NCBI GenBank assembly: GCA_029975555.1
Contig: JARKOY010000175.1
Coordinates: forward strand, 60,793 to 124,792
From: Spirochaetia bacterium
GTDB taxonomy: Bacteria > Spirochaetota > Spirochaetia > Treponematales > Rectinemataceae
Length of the DNA: 64,000 nt
Direction: 5' to 3'
In this document: positions 30,547 through 39,789 of the stretch, one piece after another
Position numbering within the stretch: position 1 is the first letter of the stretch
Layout: every line of letters begins with the position of its first letter
Position numbers and translations under genes: made by a program
The notes under the pieces: generated by a model
Seen by the model: the letters and a program-made list of their open reading frames with translations, nothing else
Told to the model about the DNA's origin: nothing
Database searches by the model: none

Positions 30547-31700
30547 CGCCTTCCGTACCGCCGAATGGCCATTACCGCCACCAACAGTGCAGCAGCGATG
30601 ATGAGCACCGCGACGATTCCCCAGAGCGTCGAGGTCCGCACAGTAACCCTGAAATCTTGGGACGTAGAAGCGCCATCGTCCGAGTGGGCACTTATCGTCA
30701 CCATATAGTCGCCCGAAAGGGCATTTCCTGCCGGCGTGATCCGGGCCTTGATTTTCGTGTCTTTACCTGCGGCAATGCTCTCGACCTGTTCAGGATCGAA
30801 CAGGACTTTCCAGCTGCTTGGTGCAGAGGAAGAAAGGCGGATGCCCTGCGAATCCGCACTTCCGGTGTTCTTCAAGGTTATTTCGATAGTCTTTTCATGG
30901 CCGGCCGTCGCATCTACGCTGAGGCGCCCCTCTGGACCGCTGAGGGAAAGGCTCGATTTGCCCCGTATGACGAGCGCAAGCGACTGCTGTGCGCGCGCCG
31001 ATTCTGTAAAAGCTGTGATTGTCACGTTATACGTACCCGCCGCAGTGTTGTCGGGAGGAGTGATTTTTGCCGAAATATTCTTTGATTGCCCAGCCGGAAT
31101 CGGCATGCTGTTGATTTCCTTACTGCCATACTCCTCAGTAAAACGAACATCGAACCCAGGCGGTGCATCGACTTTCAGGTTTGCGAGAATATCCATTGCA
31201 CTGATGTTCCGTATCGTCAGCACATACGTGAACTGTGTGTTCGCCGTTCCTTCGAGTGAGGGGAAATCCGCGGAAAGCGAAAGCTGTTGCGGCAAGGTCT
31301 TCCCCAGCACCACGGTTATCGGCAAGCGATACACCGCCTCGCCATTTCCTGTTGCCTGCAGCAGAAAATCGTAGCTGCCAGGCACGGCGCCGGAAGGGGG
31401 CTCAATCCACAGCTCCACGTTCGCGGAATCCCCTGGGGCTACAAAGACCGCTTGCACCAAATTCCCTCCGCCAACCAGCGAGGTCTTCCAACCCGCCGGC
31501 TTGCGGAGCACTTCGAGATTCACGCGCTGAGGAGGAAGATCATAGTTGCGCACTTTCAGAGGAAGCACCACGAGCTTCCCAGGCGTGGTCGTGAGCGAGG
31601 GGTAGTCAGTAGAGACCGAAAGCCCGCGATAATTGACCTGATTGGTTTGACCGAACGCTTCTGCAGCAACCATCAGAAGCATCGCAACAATGCGCCACAT
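30543..31700 (-). CDS. Membrane-anchored NEW3 (NPCBM-associated) domain protein
   Basis: 385 aa. A signal peptide (MWRIVAMLLMVAAEAFG) leads into three or so immunoglobulin-like NEW3 repeats, recognisable by repeated 'P-G-x-F/Y-x(2)-T/L' turns and by the PAGxxxxxxxxITPP pattern (PAGQSKNISAKITPP, AAGKDTKIKARITPA). The C-terminal helix LWGIVAVLIIAAALLVAVMAI and a basic tail (RRYGRR) anchor it in the inner membrane with the repeats outside. Such proteins often sit beside ABC-2 exporters. It may be a sensor or an extracytoplasmic partner of the exporter. Confidence 0.8.
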   Translation of the reverse strand: MWRIVAMLLMVAAEAFGQTNQVNYRGLSVSTDYPSLTTTPGKLVVLPLKVRNYDLPPQRVNLEVLRKPAGWKTSLVGGGNLVQAVFVAPGDSANVELWIEPPSGAVPGSYDFLLQATGNGEAVYRLPITVVLGKTLPQQLSLSADFPSLEGTANTQFTYVLTIRNISAMDILANLKVDAPPGFDVRFTEEYGSKEINSMPIPAGQSKNISAKITPPDNTAAGTYNVTITAFTESARAQQSLALVIRGKSSLSLSGPEGRLSVDATAGHEKTIEITLKNTGSADSQGIRLSSSAPSSWKVLFDPEQVESIAAGKDTKIKARITPAGNALSGDYMVTISAHSDDGASTSQDFRVTVRTSTLWGIVAVLIIAAALLVAVMAIRRYGRR

Positions 31701-31850
31701 ACCGATTTGCCTCCGATAATTGATGTGTGTGAAGTTTTCTAAAAATTAGAATTATGAAGAAATAGGTAGGGTTACATCGCGATGCATAGGTGCATAAAAG
31801 GGCGACACGAGCGTATCATCCAGCCGGAGCCACGCACACAGACCGCGCCG

Positions 31851-33524
31851 CTATACTGATCCAAAACTCCTCAACTCACCGGCGATTGCGTAGGCGCAAT
31901 CCCCAATTTTCTCGACGTGGCGGATCAGGTCGATGTACAGAAGCTCGGCCTTGACCTCGGCACCATGGTCAAGCCGCTTGCGCGCGAGCTTCTTGAGGTG
32001 CTTCTTGAAGGCGTCGATCTGTTCTTCCATCTCGGCGGCACGTTCGTGTTCTTCTTCAGTCAGGCCAGTATGGAGATGATCCGAGGTGAATGCAAGAAAC
32101 GCCTCCACCAGATCGCTGAAAGGAGTGAGCGCCGCCATCGATTCTGGGTCGAACGCGAGCGCCTTGTCGCGTTTTTTCTTCATCAGGAATGCGATGTTGA
32201 GGCATTCGTCCGTCATGTTCTCCAGTTCGGTGACGATGCGGAGTTTGATGTTCACACGCTCGCGGGTCCTGTCGGACAGATCCATGCCCGTAATCGAAAG
32301 TAGGTACTTCGAGAGCTCTTCCTTCATTGAGTCGGCGTAATTCTCTTTGGCGCAGAACCACTCGATTTCTGCCTCGAAGTCATCGGGTTCCTTCTCAAAA
32401 AGCCTGCGAACCCTGCCGAACATGGTGCGCGCCAGATTGGACATGTCGGCAATTTCTTTCCGCGCATGGACAAGTGAGAGTTCCGGAGTCGCCATGAGCG
32501 TCCCCGGCAGATAGACGGCGTGAAGCTCGGCCTCGCCGGGCTTCTCCTTGATGAGGCGCTCGAGGAAACGCGCATACTGATCCACAAACGGCAGGAGCAG
32601 CACGGTGTTGAGGCCGTTGAACATGGTGTGGAGCATGGCGATGTGAACGCCGATGCTCTGAGGCTCGATGGGACCAGGCACCACCCAGTCGACAAGGCGG
32701 ATAAAGGGCTTAAAAAGGATCACTACCCACACGGTGCCCAGTACATTGAAAAGAATGTGGGCCCACGCCGCGCGCTTGGCGTTGGTGCTGGCGCCTTTTG
32801 CAATCGACGCAAGGAATGCGTCCACGGTCGTACCGATGTTGGCGCCGAGCGTCAGTGCTGCCGCGATGGTAAAATCGATCACCCCCTGCGAAGCCATGGT
32901 GATGACGATGGCCAGTGTCGCGCTCGATGCATGGACCAGTATGGTGAACAGCGTGCCAGCAAGCACGGCAACCAGGATGGCAATGTATCCGAGATTTGAA
33001 AAATTTTGAAGGAACAACAACACATTGCCCGACGGTTTTGGCACCGCCTCCGCAATGAATTTCAACCCAAGAAAAATGAACGCCAGCCCCATGAGCGCGT
33101 TTCCATAACTTTTGAACGCGTCGGACCGGCGCCTGGCGATCGACATGAAGAACCCTACGCCGAATATCGGAAGCGCGAGCGACGAAATGTCGAACTTTGC
33201 AATGCCGATTGCCGCGATGATCCAGCCGGTCAGCGTGGTCCCGATGTTCGCCCCCATGATGACGCCGATTCCCTGCCTGAGCGACAAAAGCCCTGCATTC
33301 ACAAAGGTGACCAGCATGACGGTGGTCGCGGATGACGACTGTACTGCCACAGTCACCAGGGTGCCGGTCAGCACTCCCATGAGGCTGTTACCGGTCATAA
33401 AATTGAGGGTGTGCTGGAGCCGCTCTCCTGCAGCTCGCTGGATGCCTTCGCTGGTGCGCTCCATTCCGTACATGAACAGCGCAAGCCCACCGGCGAGCGT
33501 GAAGAGGATCAAGAGTACAGACAT
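31851..33524 (-). CDS. Na/Pi cotransporter family protein with C-terminal PhoU-like domain
   Basis: 557 aa from the ATG at 33524, which follows AAAGGA (26 upstream codons lack support). Two inverted repeats each hold the QSSSATT / HASSATL signature of the PF02690 family (VAVQSSSATTVMLVTF and TILVHASSATLAIVITM) with GANIGTT after each. Residues about 350-557 form helical PhoU-like bundles. These proteins take up phosphate with sodium or are part of phosphate homeostasis. Divergent from the GGDEF gene with 99 bases between starts. Confidence 0.88.
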   Translation of the reverse strand: MSVLLILFTLAGGLALFMYGMERTSEGIQRAAGERLQHTLNFMTGNSLMGVLTGTLVTVAVQSSSATTVMLVTFVNAGLLSLRQGIGVIMGANIGTTLTGWIIAAIGIAKFDISSLALPIFGVGFFMSIARRRSDAFKSYGNALMGLAFIFLGLKFIAEAVPKPSGNVLLFLQNFSNLGYIAILVAVLAGTLFTILVHASSATLAIVITMASQGVIDFTIAAALTLGANIGTTVDAFLASIAKGASTNAKRAAWAHILFNVLGTVWVVILFKPFIRLVDWVVPGPIEPQSIGVHIAMLHTMFNGLNTVLLLPFVDQYARFLERLIKEKPGEAELHAVYLPGTLMATPELSLVHARKEIADMSNLARTMFGRVRRLFEKEPDDFEAEIEWFCAKENYADSMKEELSKYLLSITGMDLSDRTRERVNIKLRIVTELENMTDECLNIAFLMKKKRDKALAFDPESMAALTPFSDLVEAFLAFTSDHLHTGLTEEEHERAAEMEEQIDAFKKHLKKLARKRLDHGAEVKAELLYIDLIRHVEKIGDCAYAIAGELRSFGSV

Positions 33525-33623
33525 GTGGATTCCTTTCGGATGGATTGTACCAAACAACGCATTGTACGCAAAGCCGACAAAGGTAGAGCGCCACTTTTGC
33601 AAATGGCTCGAAAGTTCTCTATA

Positions 33624-35309
33624 ATGAAAAAAGATATGCGCAGAAATCCCCTCGTCCTCTGGATCGCGACCCTTGCAGTCTGTCTCCTCATCTTCTTCGG
33701 CATTCAGCGCGCCTACAGGCCGCCCAAGGACGCCGTTCAGATACTGCCTGAGCTGTCGGTGACCTTCCCATCGGGCACAACGAAAGACGTCTTGTCACCG
33801 TGGTACTATGGCGGAATCAAGAATCGCGATTTTGCACCGGGCATCTACACGGCCACCATGAACCTGTCGCTGTCCGGCCGGGCCGAGGCAATGCGCGACA
33901 CCGATGACTACGTGCTGGTTTTCCCCTCGGTCGACGGCAATGCCCTCAGAGTCTTCTTCAACGGACAATTCCTCGGCAGCCAAGGAGATTTCGCGCATGG
34001 AAACTCCAACATCTGGTATCCGGCCAAATTTTTCGCGGTCCCCACATCGATGGTGGCCGAACACAATACGATCACTGCAGACATCTACGGCTCCTATAAA
34101 GCAGGAATTTCCCACCCGCCCTACCTTGTGCGGAAAACCGGCAACACGCTTCACCTGGCATGGCTCTTCTTCGTGACCAGAGGACTGGTCGTCCTTCTGA
34201 CGGGTGCGATCCTCCTCTTGGGATTCATCTTGATATTCATGGGTTTCGGAGAAATCCCCCAGACGAATTCCCGGGTGATGCTGGGATTGGCTTCCTTACT
34301 CACCGCCCTGTTTCTGACCGACTTCATGAACCTTGAGTATCTTCCCCTGACTCTGCTTGCGTTCAAAAAAATCGTCGTCATTGCGCGGCATGGTGCGGCG
34401 GTCGTATTTCTTATCGGGTTCTTGAAGCTCCTCGAACGCAGGCAGGACCTGTTTTCAAAATCGTTCATCGTCATCCAGACGCTTTGTTCGCTGGTCCTGC
34501 TCTACGCGCCATCTGTGGATATCCTCAAGCGGTTCTATACCTTCACCTTTCTCACCATCGCACCGATGCCGCTGTACCTTCTGCACTTTCTGTTCAGCAA
34601 TCGCCCGCAGAAAAAAGAGTACTCCATTCTGGTCGCCGGCGTCATTTTCGCAACGGTCAGTTCTGTCCGCGATGTCGTTATGCCGCTCATAAAGCCCAGC
34701 GCGATCTATTATTCGCATTATGGCTTCATGATTCTCATCATTTCTGCAGCTTGGTTCATTGTGCTCGATGACATGAACCACTTCAGGCTCTTCATGATGG
34801 AAAAGAGAATATCCGAACAGTACCGGCACGAAAGCCTCCACGACTCGCTCACTGGCGTCTACAATCGATCCATGCTGAAATTGGCCAGGCACGACCTGCC
34901 CGCAGACTTTTCTATCATCATTCTCGATATCGATGACCTAAAAAAAATCAACGACACCTACGGGCACCTCGCCGGCGACTACGCGCTGCGGAATCTCGCC
35001 TCACGAATTCAGAACCTGGTTCGGCACGACGATATGACTATCAGATATGGCGGTGACGAATTCCTCGTCATTCTGCCCCACTGCTCGGCTGAGAGGTTGG
35101 CATCGATTGTGGACAACTTCAATGCCGAATTCACCAAGTCCGAAACGCTGATGGACGACGGCAGATTCTTTACCTATTCGGTGAGCATCGGCAGCGCGTG
35201 CGCCTCGCCGGACGAAAAGTCAGGTCCCCGCTCTCTCGATGAAGCCGTAGCCCAGGCCGATGAAAGAATGTACGCGGAAAAACGAAGGAAGAAGGCCACT
35301 GTGTCGTGA
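33624..35309 (+). CDS. Membrane-bound diguanylate cyclase with 7TM sensor (DISM-like)
   Basis: About 561 aa from the ATG at 33624; no start has a strong ribosome site, and an ATG at 33636 is also possible. The first helix (LVLWIATLAVCLLIFFGI) leads to an extracytoplasmic beta-rich domain of about 150 residues, then seven hydrophobic segments (about 180-385). The GGDEF domain follows: HDSLTGVYNR, ILDIDDLKKINDTYGH, and the intact active site YGGDEFLVIL. The organisation resembles 7TMR-DISM receptors. It should make c-di-GMP in response to an outside signal. No RxxD product-inhibition site is evident. Confidence 0.87.
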   Translation: MKKDMRRNPLVLWIATLAVCLLIFFGIQRAYRPPKDAVQILPELSVTFPSGTTKDVLSPWYYGGIKNRDFAPGIYTATMNLSLSGRAEAMRDTDDYVLVFPSVDGNALRVFFNGQFLGSQGDFAHGNSNIWYPAKFFAVPTSMVAEHNTITADIYGSYKAGISHPPYLVRKTGNTLHLAWLFFVTRGLVVLLTGAILLLGFILIFMGFGEIPQTNSRVMLGLASLLTALFLTDFMNLEYLPLTLLAFKKIVVIARHGAAVVFLIGFLKLLERRQDLFSKSFIVIQTLCSLVLLYAPSVDILKRFYTFTFLTIAPMPLYLLHFLFSNRPQKKEYSILVAGVIFATVSSVRDVVMPLIKPSAIYYSHYGFMILIISAAWFIVLDDMNHFRLFMMEKRISEQYRHESLHDSLTGVYNRSMLKLARHDLPADFSIIILDIDDLKKINDTYGHLAGDYALRNLASRIQNLVRHDDMTIRYGGDEFLVILPHCSAERLASIVDNFNAEFTKSETLMDDGRFFTYSVSIGSACASPDEKSGPRSLDEAVAQADERMYAEKRRKKATVS

Positions 35310-35609
35310 ACCAATGTAATTCCCCTCTGGACTGCGACAGCCTTGAGTCGCGTTCTGATGGATTCAGTTCCGAGTACCGTGAAAGCGATTTCTCTCCTGC
35401 TTCCAGCAGAAGCCTGAGGAACAGCGTATGAGGATCCATAAAGAGCTCGCCACGGCTGTAGGGACCAGGTATCAGAGAGCAATGCATATACAAGCCGGCT
35501 TCCGAGCCATTTCCCTCCTTTCCCGTTTTGGCAACAATCGGGCAACACTAAGGGATTGATTCAAAATCCGGCTGTTCGGTCTTTCTTTATTTTTTTATAA
35601 AGAAACAGA
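35310..35609. other. Intergenic region before tRNA-Leu, no gene
   Basis: About 300 bases between the GGDEF gene and the tRNA. A minus-strand frame overlapping it (to 35548) runs into the GGDEF gene and has no family features. I see no integrase remnant that I can defend, although tRNA flanks are frequent integration sites. Confidence 0.5.
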
Positions 35610-35689
35610 TGCCCAGAGGGGGACTTGAACCCCCATGGTTTCCCACTAGAACCTGAATCTAGCGTGTCTGCCAATTCCACCATCTGGGC
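35610..35689 (-). tRNA. tRNA-Leu (anticodon CAG)
   Basis: On the minus strand the acceptor arm GCCCAGA pairs with TCTGGGC, discriminator A. The anticodon stem CTAGA/TCTAG holds loop TTCAGGT, giving anticodon CAG. A long variable arm (TGGGAAACCA), GGTTCAAGTCC T-loop and the D-arm TGGTGGAATTGGCAGACAC fit a class II tRNA-Leu. The CCA end is not encoded. Confidence 0.95.
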
Positions 35690-35800
35690 AGGTGCAGATG
35701 TATCGCGTGCGGGTGTATTTATAGCGCGGGCAAAGGATACATGTCAAGGATGAAGAAACTCGCCGATACGCCGTATTCTTTTCACTCTTTGCATTTTTCG

Positions 35801-35829
35801 TTGACACCCGGGATATCGCATGGTACAAT
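35801..35829 (+). promoter_or_regulatory. Sigma-70 promoter of the molybdenum hydroxylase operon
   Basis: TTGACA, 17-base spacer, TACAAT; the -10 runs into the large palindrome at 35828-35858. Confidence 0.85.
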
Positions 35830-35858
35830 CAAAACAATCGATCATCGATTGTTTTGAT
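35828..35858. promoter_or_regulatory. Perfect 31-bp palindromic operator, regulon site 1
   Basis: Two 15-base arms, ATCAAAACAATCGAT and its complement, around a single C. The core is ATCGAT-C-ATCGAT, shared with four other promoters in the window (49469, 49616, 53814, 54690). It covers the expected start of transcription, so binding should repress. Confidence 0.88.
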
Positions 35859-35943
35859 GTCCGTGTAGACTATGAATCGCTCAAGAATAAGGGCATTATA
35901 TGCAATCCACCGCCTCTGAGATTAAGAAGGAGGAAACAACCAA

Positions 35944-36807
35944 ATGTCTGACTTTGAGTATGTCCGACCAACAACCATAGATGAAGCCGTCAGGTTCCTT
36001 GCGGCTCATGGCACAGAGGCCCGCATCCTTGCCGGCGGGACAGATCTCCTCATTCAACTTCGGAACAACGACATTCAGCCCTCGTTCATTCTTGACGTGA
36101 AGCACATCCGTGAACTCCAGACAGGGGTTCAATTGAAAGATGGCCTCGTGTCGATCTCCGCGACGGTCACCATGTCCGAGCTCGTCATGGATCCGCTCAT
36201 CAATCGGTACTTTCCGGCGCTGGTCGATGCGGCAAACGTCGTAGGGTCTGTCCAGATACGCAACAGGGCAACGCTCGTAGGCAACATTTGCAATGCGTCG
36301 CCGGCCGCCGACAGCGCCCCTCCCCTCCTGGTGTATGGGGCGGAGGTCGTCGCCATAGGCTCCCAGGGGAAAAGGCGTATCCCGTTGAACGACTTTTTTG
36401 TGCGCTCGGGCGTCACCGTGCTTCAGCGCGGCGAGTTTGTCGCCTCCATTGAGCTGCCTGTTCCTACCACAAGAATGGGAGCGGCGCACGTCCGCCGCAC
36501 ACGGCGCCGGGGACACGACCTTGCATCGGTGACCCTGTGCTGCGGGGTGCAAGAGACGGGAGTCGTCAGGCTCTCCTATGGGAGTGTAGGACCGCGGCCT
36601 GTGCTCGCGCTAGATACGAGCGGCATTCTTGCGGATGAGAAAGCGCCGGAGGAAGCAAAGACCGCAATATTCGAATCTATTTTTGCGCAGGCAAGCCCGT
36701 CGAAAAAATCCATGCGCGCGAGCCCGGCTTATCGGTTGGCGATGCTCAGAGTTCTTGGCAAACAAGCCCTCGAGCTCGCTCTTGCGAGACTGAATGACCA
36801 GGGATGA
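35944..36807 (+). CDS. Molybdenum hydroxylase FAD-binding subunit (XdhB/CoxM-like)
   Basis: 287 aa. FAD motifs are ILAGGTDLLIQLR (AGGTD) and NRATLVGNICNASPAADSAPPLL (TLGGN-type). This is the medium subunit of the xanthine dehydrogenase/CO dehydrogenase/aldehyde oxidoreductase family, which passes electrons from the iron-sulfur subunit to an acceptor. AAGGAGG lies about 10 bases before the ATG. The order FAD, 2Fe-2S, Mo is that of the CoxMSL type. First gene after promoter and operator at 35801-35858. Confidence 0.92.
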   Translation: MSDFEYVRPTTIDEAVRFLAAHGTEARILAGGTDLLIQLRNNDIQPSFILDVKHIRELQTGVQLKDGLVSISATVTMSELVMDPLINRYFPALVDAANVVGSVQIRNRATLVGNICNASPAADSAPPLLVYGAEVVAIGSQGKRRIPLNDFFVRSGVTVLQRGEFVASIELPVPTTRMGAAHVRRTRRRGHDLASVTLCCGVQETGVVRLSYGSVGPRPVLALDTSGILADEKAPEEAKTAIFESIFAQASPSKKSMRASPAYRLAMLRVLGKQALELALARLNDQG

Positions 36808-36820
36808 AGGAGGAATATAC

Positions 36821-37303
36821 ATGGAAAAACTCATTCCCATTGAAATGAATATAAATAACCAGCATTACAAGCTCGAGGTATCGCCCAGTAAACGTCTGCT
36901 CGACGTGCTGCGCGAGGATTTAGATTTGACCGCAACAAAAGAATGCTGTGGCATCGGCGAGTGTGGCGCGTGCACGGTGCTCGTCAACGGCAAAGCCGTC
37001 AATTCGTGCCTGATGCTCGCAGTCGAGGCTGATGGGGCAACCATCCTTACTGCAGAAGGATTGGCCAGCAATGGTCGGCTTGACGCGCTGCAAGAGGCCT
37101 TCCTTGAGAAAGGCGCGGTGCAGTGCGGTTTCTGCATTCCTGGCCAGCTCATGGCAGCGAAATATCTGCTCACGCAAAATCCTCATCCTACCCGTGAAGA
37201 AGTGGAAGAGGGCATGGCCGGGAATCTCTGCCGCTGTGGCGGCTATGAGCGGATTATCGAGGCAGTTTTGTCGGTGGCAGAAAAAGGGGAGGAGCAGCTA
37301 TGA
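36821..37303 (+). CDS. Molybdenum hydroxylase 2Fe-2S subunit (XdhC/CoxS-like)
   Basis: 160 aa from the ATG after AAGGAGG. Both clusters are complete: a plant-type cluster with CCGIGECGACTV...NSC and a second with CGFCIPG...CRCGGY. The length is normal for the small subunit. It relays electrons from molybdopterin to FAD. Stop and next start overlap (ATGA). Confidence 0.95.
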   Translation: MEKLIPIEMNINNQHYKLEVSPSKRLLDVLREDLDLTATKECCGIGECGACTVLVNGKAVNSCLMLAVEADGATILTAEGLASNGRLDALQEAFLEKGAVQCGFCIPGQLMAAKYLLTQNPHPTREEVEEGMAGNLCRCGGYERIIEAVLSVAEKGEEQL

Positions 37304-39540
37304 ATCTTCAGACTGTCGGTACTTCTCCTCATCGAGGGGGTGGTTTCGAGAGGGTGACCGGGCAACAGAAATATGTGGCCGACATCAAATTGCCTGGCAT
37401 GCTCGAATCGAAATTGGTGACAATCGACTGTGCACACGCGAAGATACTTTCGATCGACACCGCAGAGGCAAAGAAAGTCCCCGGGGTTCGCCTCGTGATG
37501 ACAGCGGCCGACCTGCCGCAGCCTGTGCCTCGGTTCGGGCCGCAGGTAGCCGATCGGCCGGTCCTGGCGGATGGAGAGGTCAAATTCCACGGCGAACCAG
37601 TGGCCCTCGTCGTGGCCGAAACGCTCCATGCCGCCGAGCAAGCGGCTCGCCTTGTACACGTCCAGTATGAAGAACTGCCTGCCGCCTTTACGGTGTCGAT
37701 GGCGCTCGATCCTGCAGCGCCTCTCGTGATGGATCCATCGTTGCGACCGAACGATCCATTGGCAAAGACCAATATCTTCAATGAGCACCACTTCGGCTGG
37801 GGTGAGATCGACGAATCGAAGGCCGATCTCGTGGTGGAGAACACATATTCCTTTCCGATGGTCACGCAGTTTGCCATTGAACCTCATGCGTTCATCGCTG
37901 CTCCCGATAAAGACGGCATTGCGGTATGGAGTACCATTCAGCACCCGTACTGGCTGCAGAAAATTTTGGCGGGCTTATTGAAGCTGCCTCTCTCGAAGGT
38001 CAGGGTGTATGCCCCGGACCCGGGAGGCGGCTTTGGAGGCAAGCAACATACAAAATATGAACCTGCGCTCGTGTTCGCGGCCATGAAGCTCGGATGTCCC
38101 GTTCGCCTCGTGCTCACGCTGGAAGAAACCTTCCAGGCCGTGCGCCGGACATCCTGCGAAACCCACATCCGGACAGGTTTTACCCGCGATGGCAGGTTGG
38201 TCTTTCAGGACATAAAGGCACATTATCTTTTGGGAGCATACGTCGACATTGCGGACCGTGTGGTGGCGAAAGGAAGTTACGCGGGTGCAGGCCCCTACAA
38301 CGTGCCCGCCGTGCGGATACTGTCGAAGAGTATTCTGTCCCATACTCCCCCTGCCACTGCATTCCGTGGGTTCGGGAACCCTGAAGTGAACTGGGCCGTC
38401 GAATCCAATATGGACGAGGCTGCCCGCCTTCTGGGCATCGACAGGTTGGAAATCCGCCTGCGCAACCTTGCGAAAAAAGGCGACACATTCATCCCTTACG
38501 ACAAGCCCGCCGACGGCGATTGGAGCCAGACTGTCCTGAAAGCTGCCGAACTGATCGAGTGGCACAAACCTCTTTCCCCCTCTCGTCATCGAGGGATTGC
38601 GGTCGGAATAAAGCTGGGACCGACTACGGGCCTGTCATACTCCTTGGTCAGGCTGTTGGCGGATGGAAGTGTCATCGTCTCTTGCGGGACATCTGACATG
38701 GGGCAGGGGGCCCGAACGGTCGTTGCGCAGATCGCCGCCGAAGAGCTTGGAGTCCCCTACGACAAGGTGTCCGTGGTGATGGGCGACACCGCCACCGTGC
38801 CCTACGACCAGCAGACGTCGGCGAGCCGCTCCACCGTGCTGATGGGCAACTCCGTGCTGAAGGCCTGCCGTGCGATCCATGCGCAGCTTAAGACGAGACT
38901 CGCAAAGGTGTACAAGATCGATGAGTCGGAAATTTCCGTGGAGCATGGGAGAGTCGCACTGCCGGATCGGGAATATCCCATACCCGAGCTCATTAAAGTC
39001 GCGCTCGGCAAGCTCGGAGGAGAGATCATAGGCGTCGGAGAAGAACGCAAAGATGCCGAGCAGGGGCATCCGCTTGGCGGACCTGCCTGCTTCTATGAGT
39101 TCAACTGTACGGCGGTGGAGGCCGAAGTGGACAAAAGCACAGGAGATGTGACCATTACGCGGTACGTCACCGTCTCCGATGTCGGCACATCGATCAACCC
39201 CTTGCAGGTCCGCATGCAGGACGAAGGCGCCGCAGTCCAAGGGCTGGGCCATACGCTCATGGAGCATTATATCTTCGACGAAAAAGGCCGCATACGGAAC
39301 CTCGGCGCGGCCGACTACCGAATTCTGACCACTATGGACCTCCCCAAAGAGTTCTATAGCGAAACAGTAGAAAATGCCGACGGGCCTGGGCCATACGGTG
39401 CAAAGGGAATGAGCGAGGGGGCTCTGCTCTGCGTGTCGTCGGCGGTCGCCTCTGCCGTCGGGGACGCCATCGGCACGACGATCAGAGATCTGCCCCTCAC
39501 CCCCGAGCGGGTGTGGATGGCACTCCAGGCACAGAAGTGA
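37300..39540 (+). CDS. Molybdenum hydroxylase catalytic subunit (XdhA/CoxL-like)
   Basis: 746 aa. Molybdopterin-binding segments PGGGFGGKQHTKYEP, AFRGFGNPEVNWAVES and GARTVVAQIAAEELG are present, and the base-catalyst Glu is in YGAKGMSEGA. No CO-dehydrogenase active loop (VAYRCSFR) is visible, so it is not a CO dehydrogenase. It hydroxylates an aldehyde or heterocycle using water. The lack of purine genes and presence of sugar-type enzymes under the same operator suggest an aldehyde or sugar-derived substrate, but that is inference. A bidirectional terminator follows. Confidence 0.9.
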   Translation: MNLQTVGTSPHRGGGFERVTGQQKYVADIKLPGMLESKLVTIDCAHAKILSIDTAEAKKVPGVRLVMTAADLPQPVPRFGPQVADRPVLADGEVKFHGEPVALVVAETLHAAEQAARLVHVQYEELPAAFTVSMALDPAAPLVMDPSLRPNDPLAKTNIFNEHHFGWGEIDESKADLVVENTYSFPMVTQFAIEPHAFIAAPDKDGIAVWSTIQHPYWLQKILAGLLKLPLSKVRVYAPDPGGGFGGKQHTKYEPALVFAAMKLGCPVRLVLTLEETFQAVRRTSCETHIRTGFTRDGRLVFQDIKAHYLLGAYVDIADRVVAKGSYAGAGPYNVPAVRILSKSILSHTPPATAFRGFGNPEVNWAVESNMDEAARLLGIDRLEIRLRNLAKKGDTFIPYDKPADGDWSQTVLKAAELIEWHKPLSPSRHRGIAVGIKLGPTTGLSYSLVRLLADGSVIVSCGTSDMGQGARTVVAQIAAEELGVPYDKVSVVMGDTATVPYDQQTSASRSTVLMGNSVLKACRAIHAQLKTRLAKVYKIDESEISVEHGRVALPDREYPIPELIKVALGKLGGEIIGVGEERKDAEQGHPLGGPACFYEFNCTAVEAEVDKSTGDVTITRYVTVSDVGTSINPLQVRMQDEGAAVQGLGHTLMEHYIFDEKGRIRNLGAADYRILTTMDLPKEFYSETVENADGPGPYGAKGMSEGALLCVSSAVASAVGDAIGTTIRDLPLTPERVWMALQAQK

Positions 39541-39578
39541 AGGCTTTCTTCTAAAGAAAAAGCGCTCGACCGCGATAG

Positions 39579-39611
39579 AAAAAGGCCGCTTTCCAAAAAG
39601 CGGCCTTTTTT
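39579..39611 (+). terminator. Terminator after the molybdenum hydroxylase operon
   Basis: Stem GGCCGCTTT / AAAGCGGCC, loop CCAA, flanked by AAAAA before and TTTTTT after; it could work in both directions. Confidence 0.9.
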
Positions 39612-39728
39612 GTAAAGCGGCTTTTTTGAACATTCGATGTTTGCATAGTGTTCCGAAGCCTGCAGGGGGTGGATCAGGCGAGGGCATAGCGAGGCAGATA
39701 TTTTCAAAACACAGAGGGGCTGCACGAT

Positions 39729-39761
39729 AAAAAACGGCAGCGCCCAACCCGCGCCGCCGTT
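39729..39761 (-). terminator. Terminator of the ten-gene minus-strand operon
   Basis: On the minus strand AACGGCGGCGC pairs with GCGCTGCCGTT (one mismatch) and is followed by TTTTTT. It lies 30 bases after the stop of the aldehyde dehydrogenase gene. Confidence 0.85.
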
Positions 39762-39789
39762 CAAAAACAGAAAGGTTCTTTCTGATCAA

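Noticed and set aside
35174..35609. Integrase remnant beside tRNA-Leu
   Set aside because: A minus-strand frame covers part of this stretch, but I could not recognise any recombinase motif, and no duplicated tRNA 3' end was seen.
37300..39540. Carbon monoxide dehydrogenase catalytic subunit
   Set aside because: The CoxL active-site loop motif is not present, and the neighbours are sugar-type enzymes.
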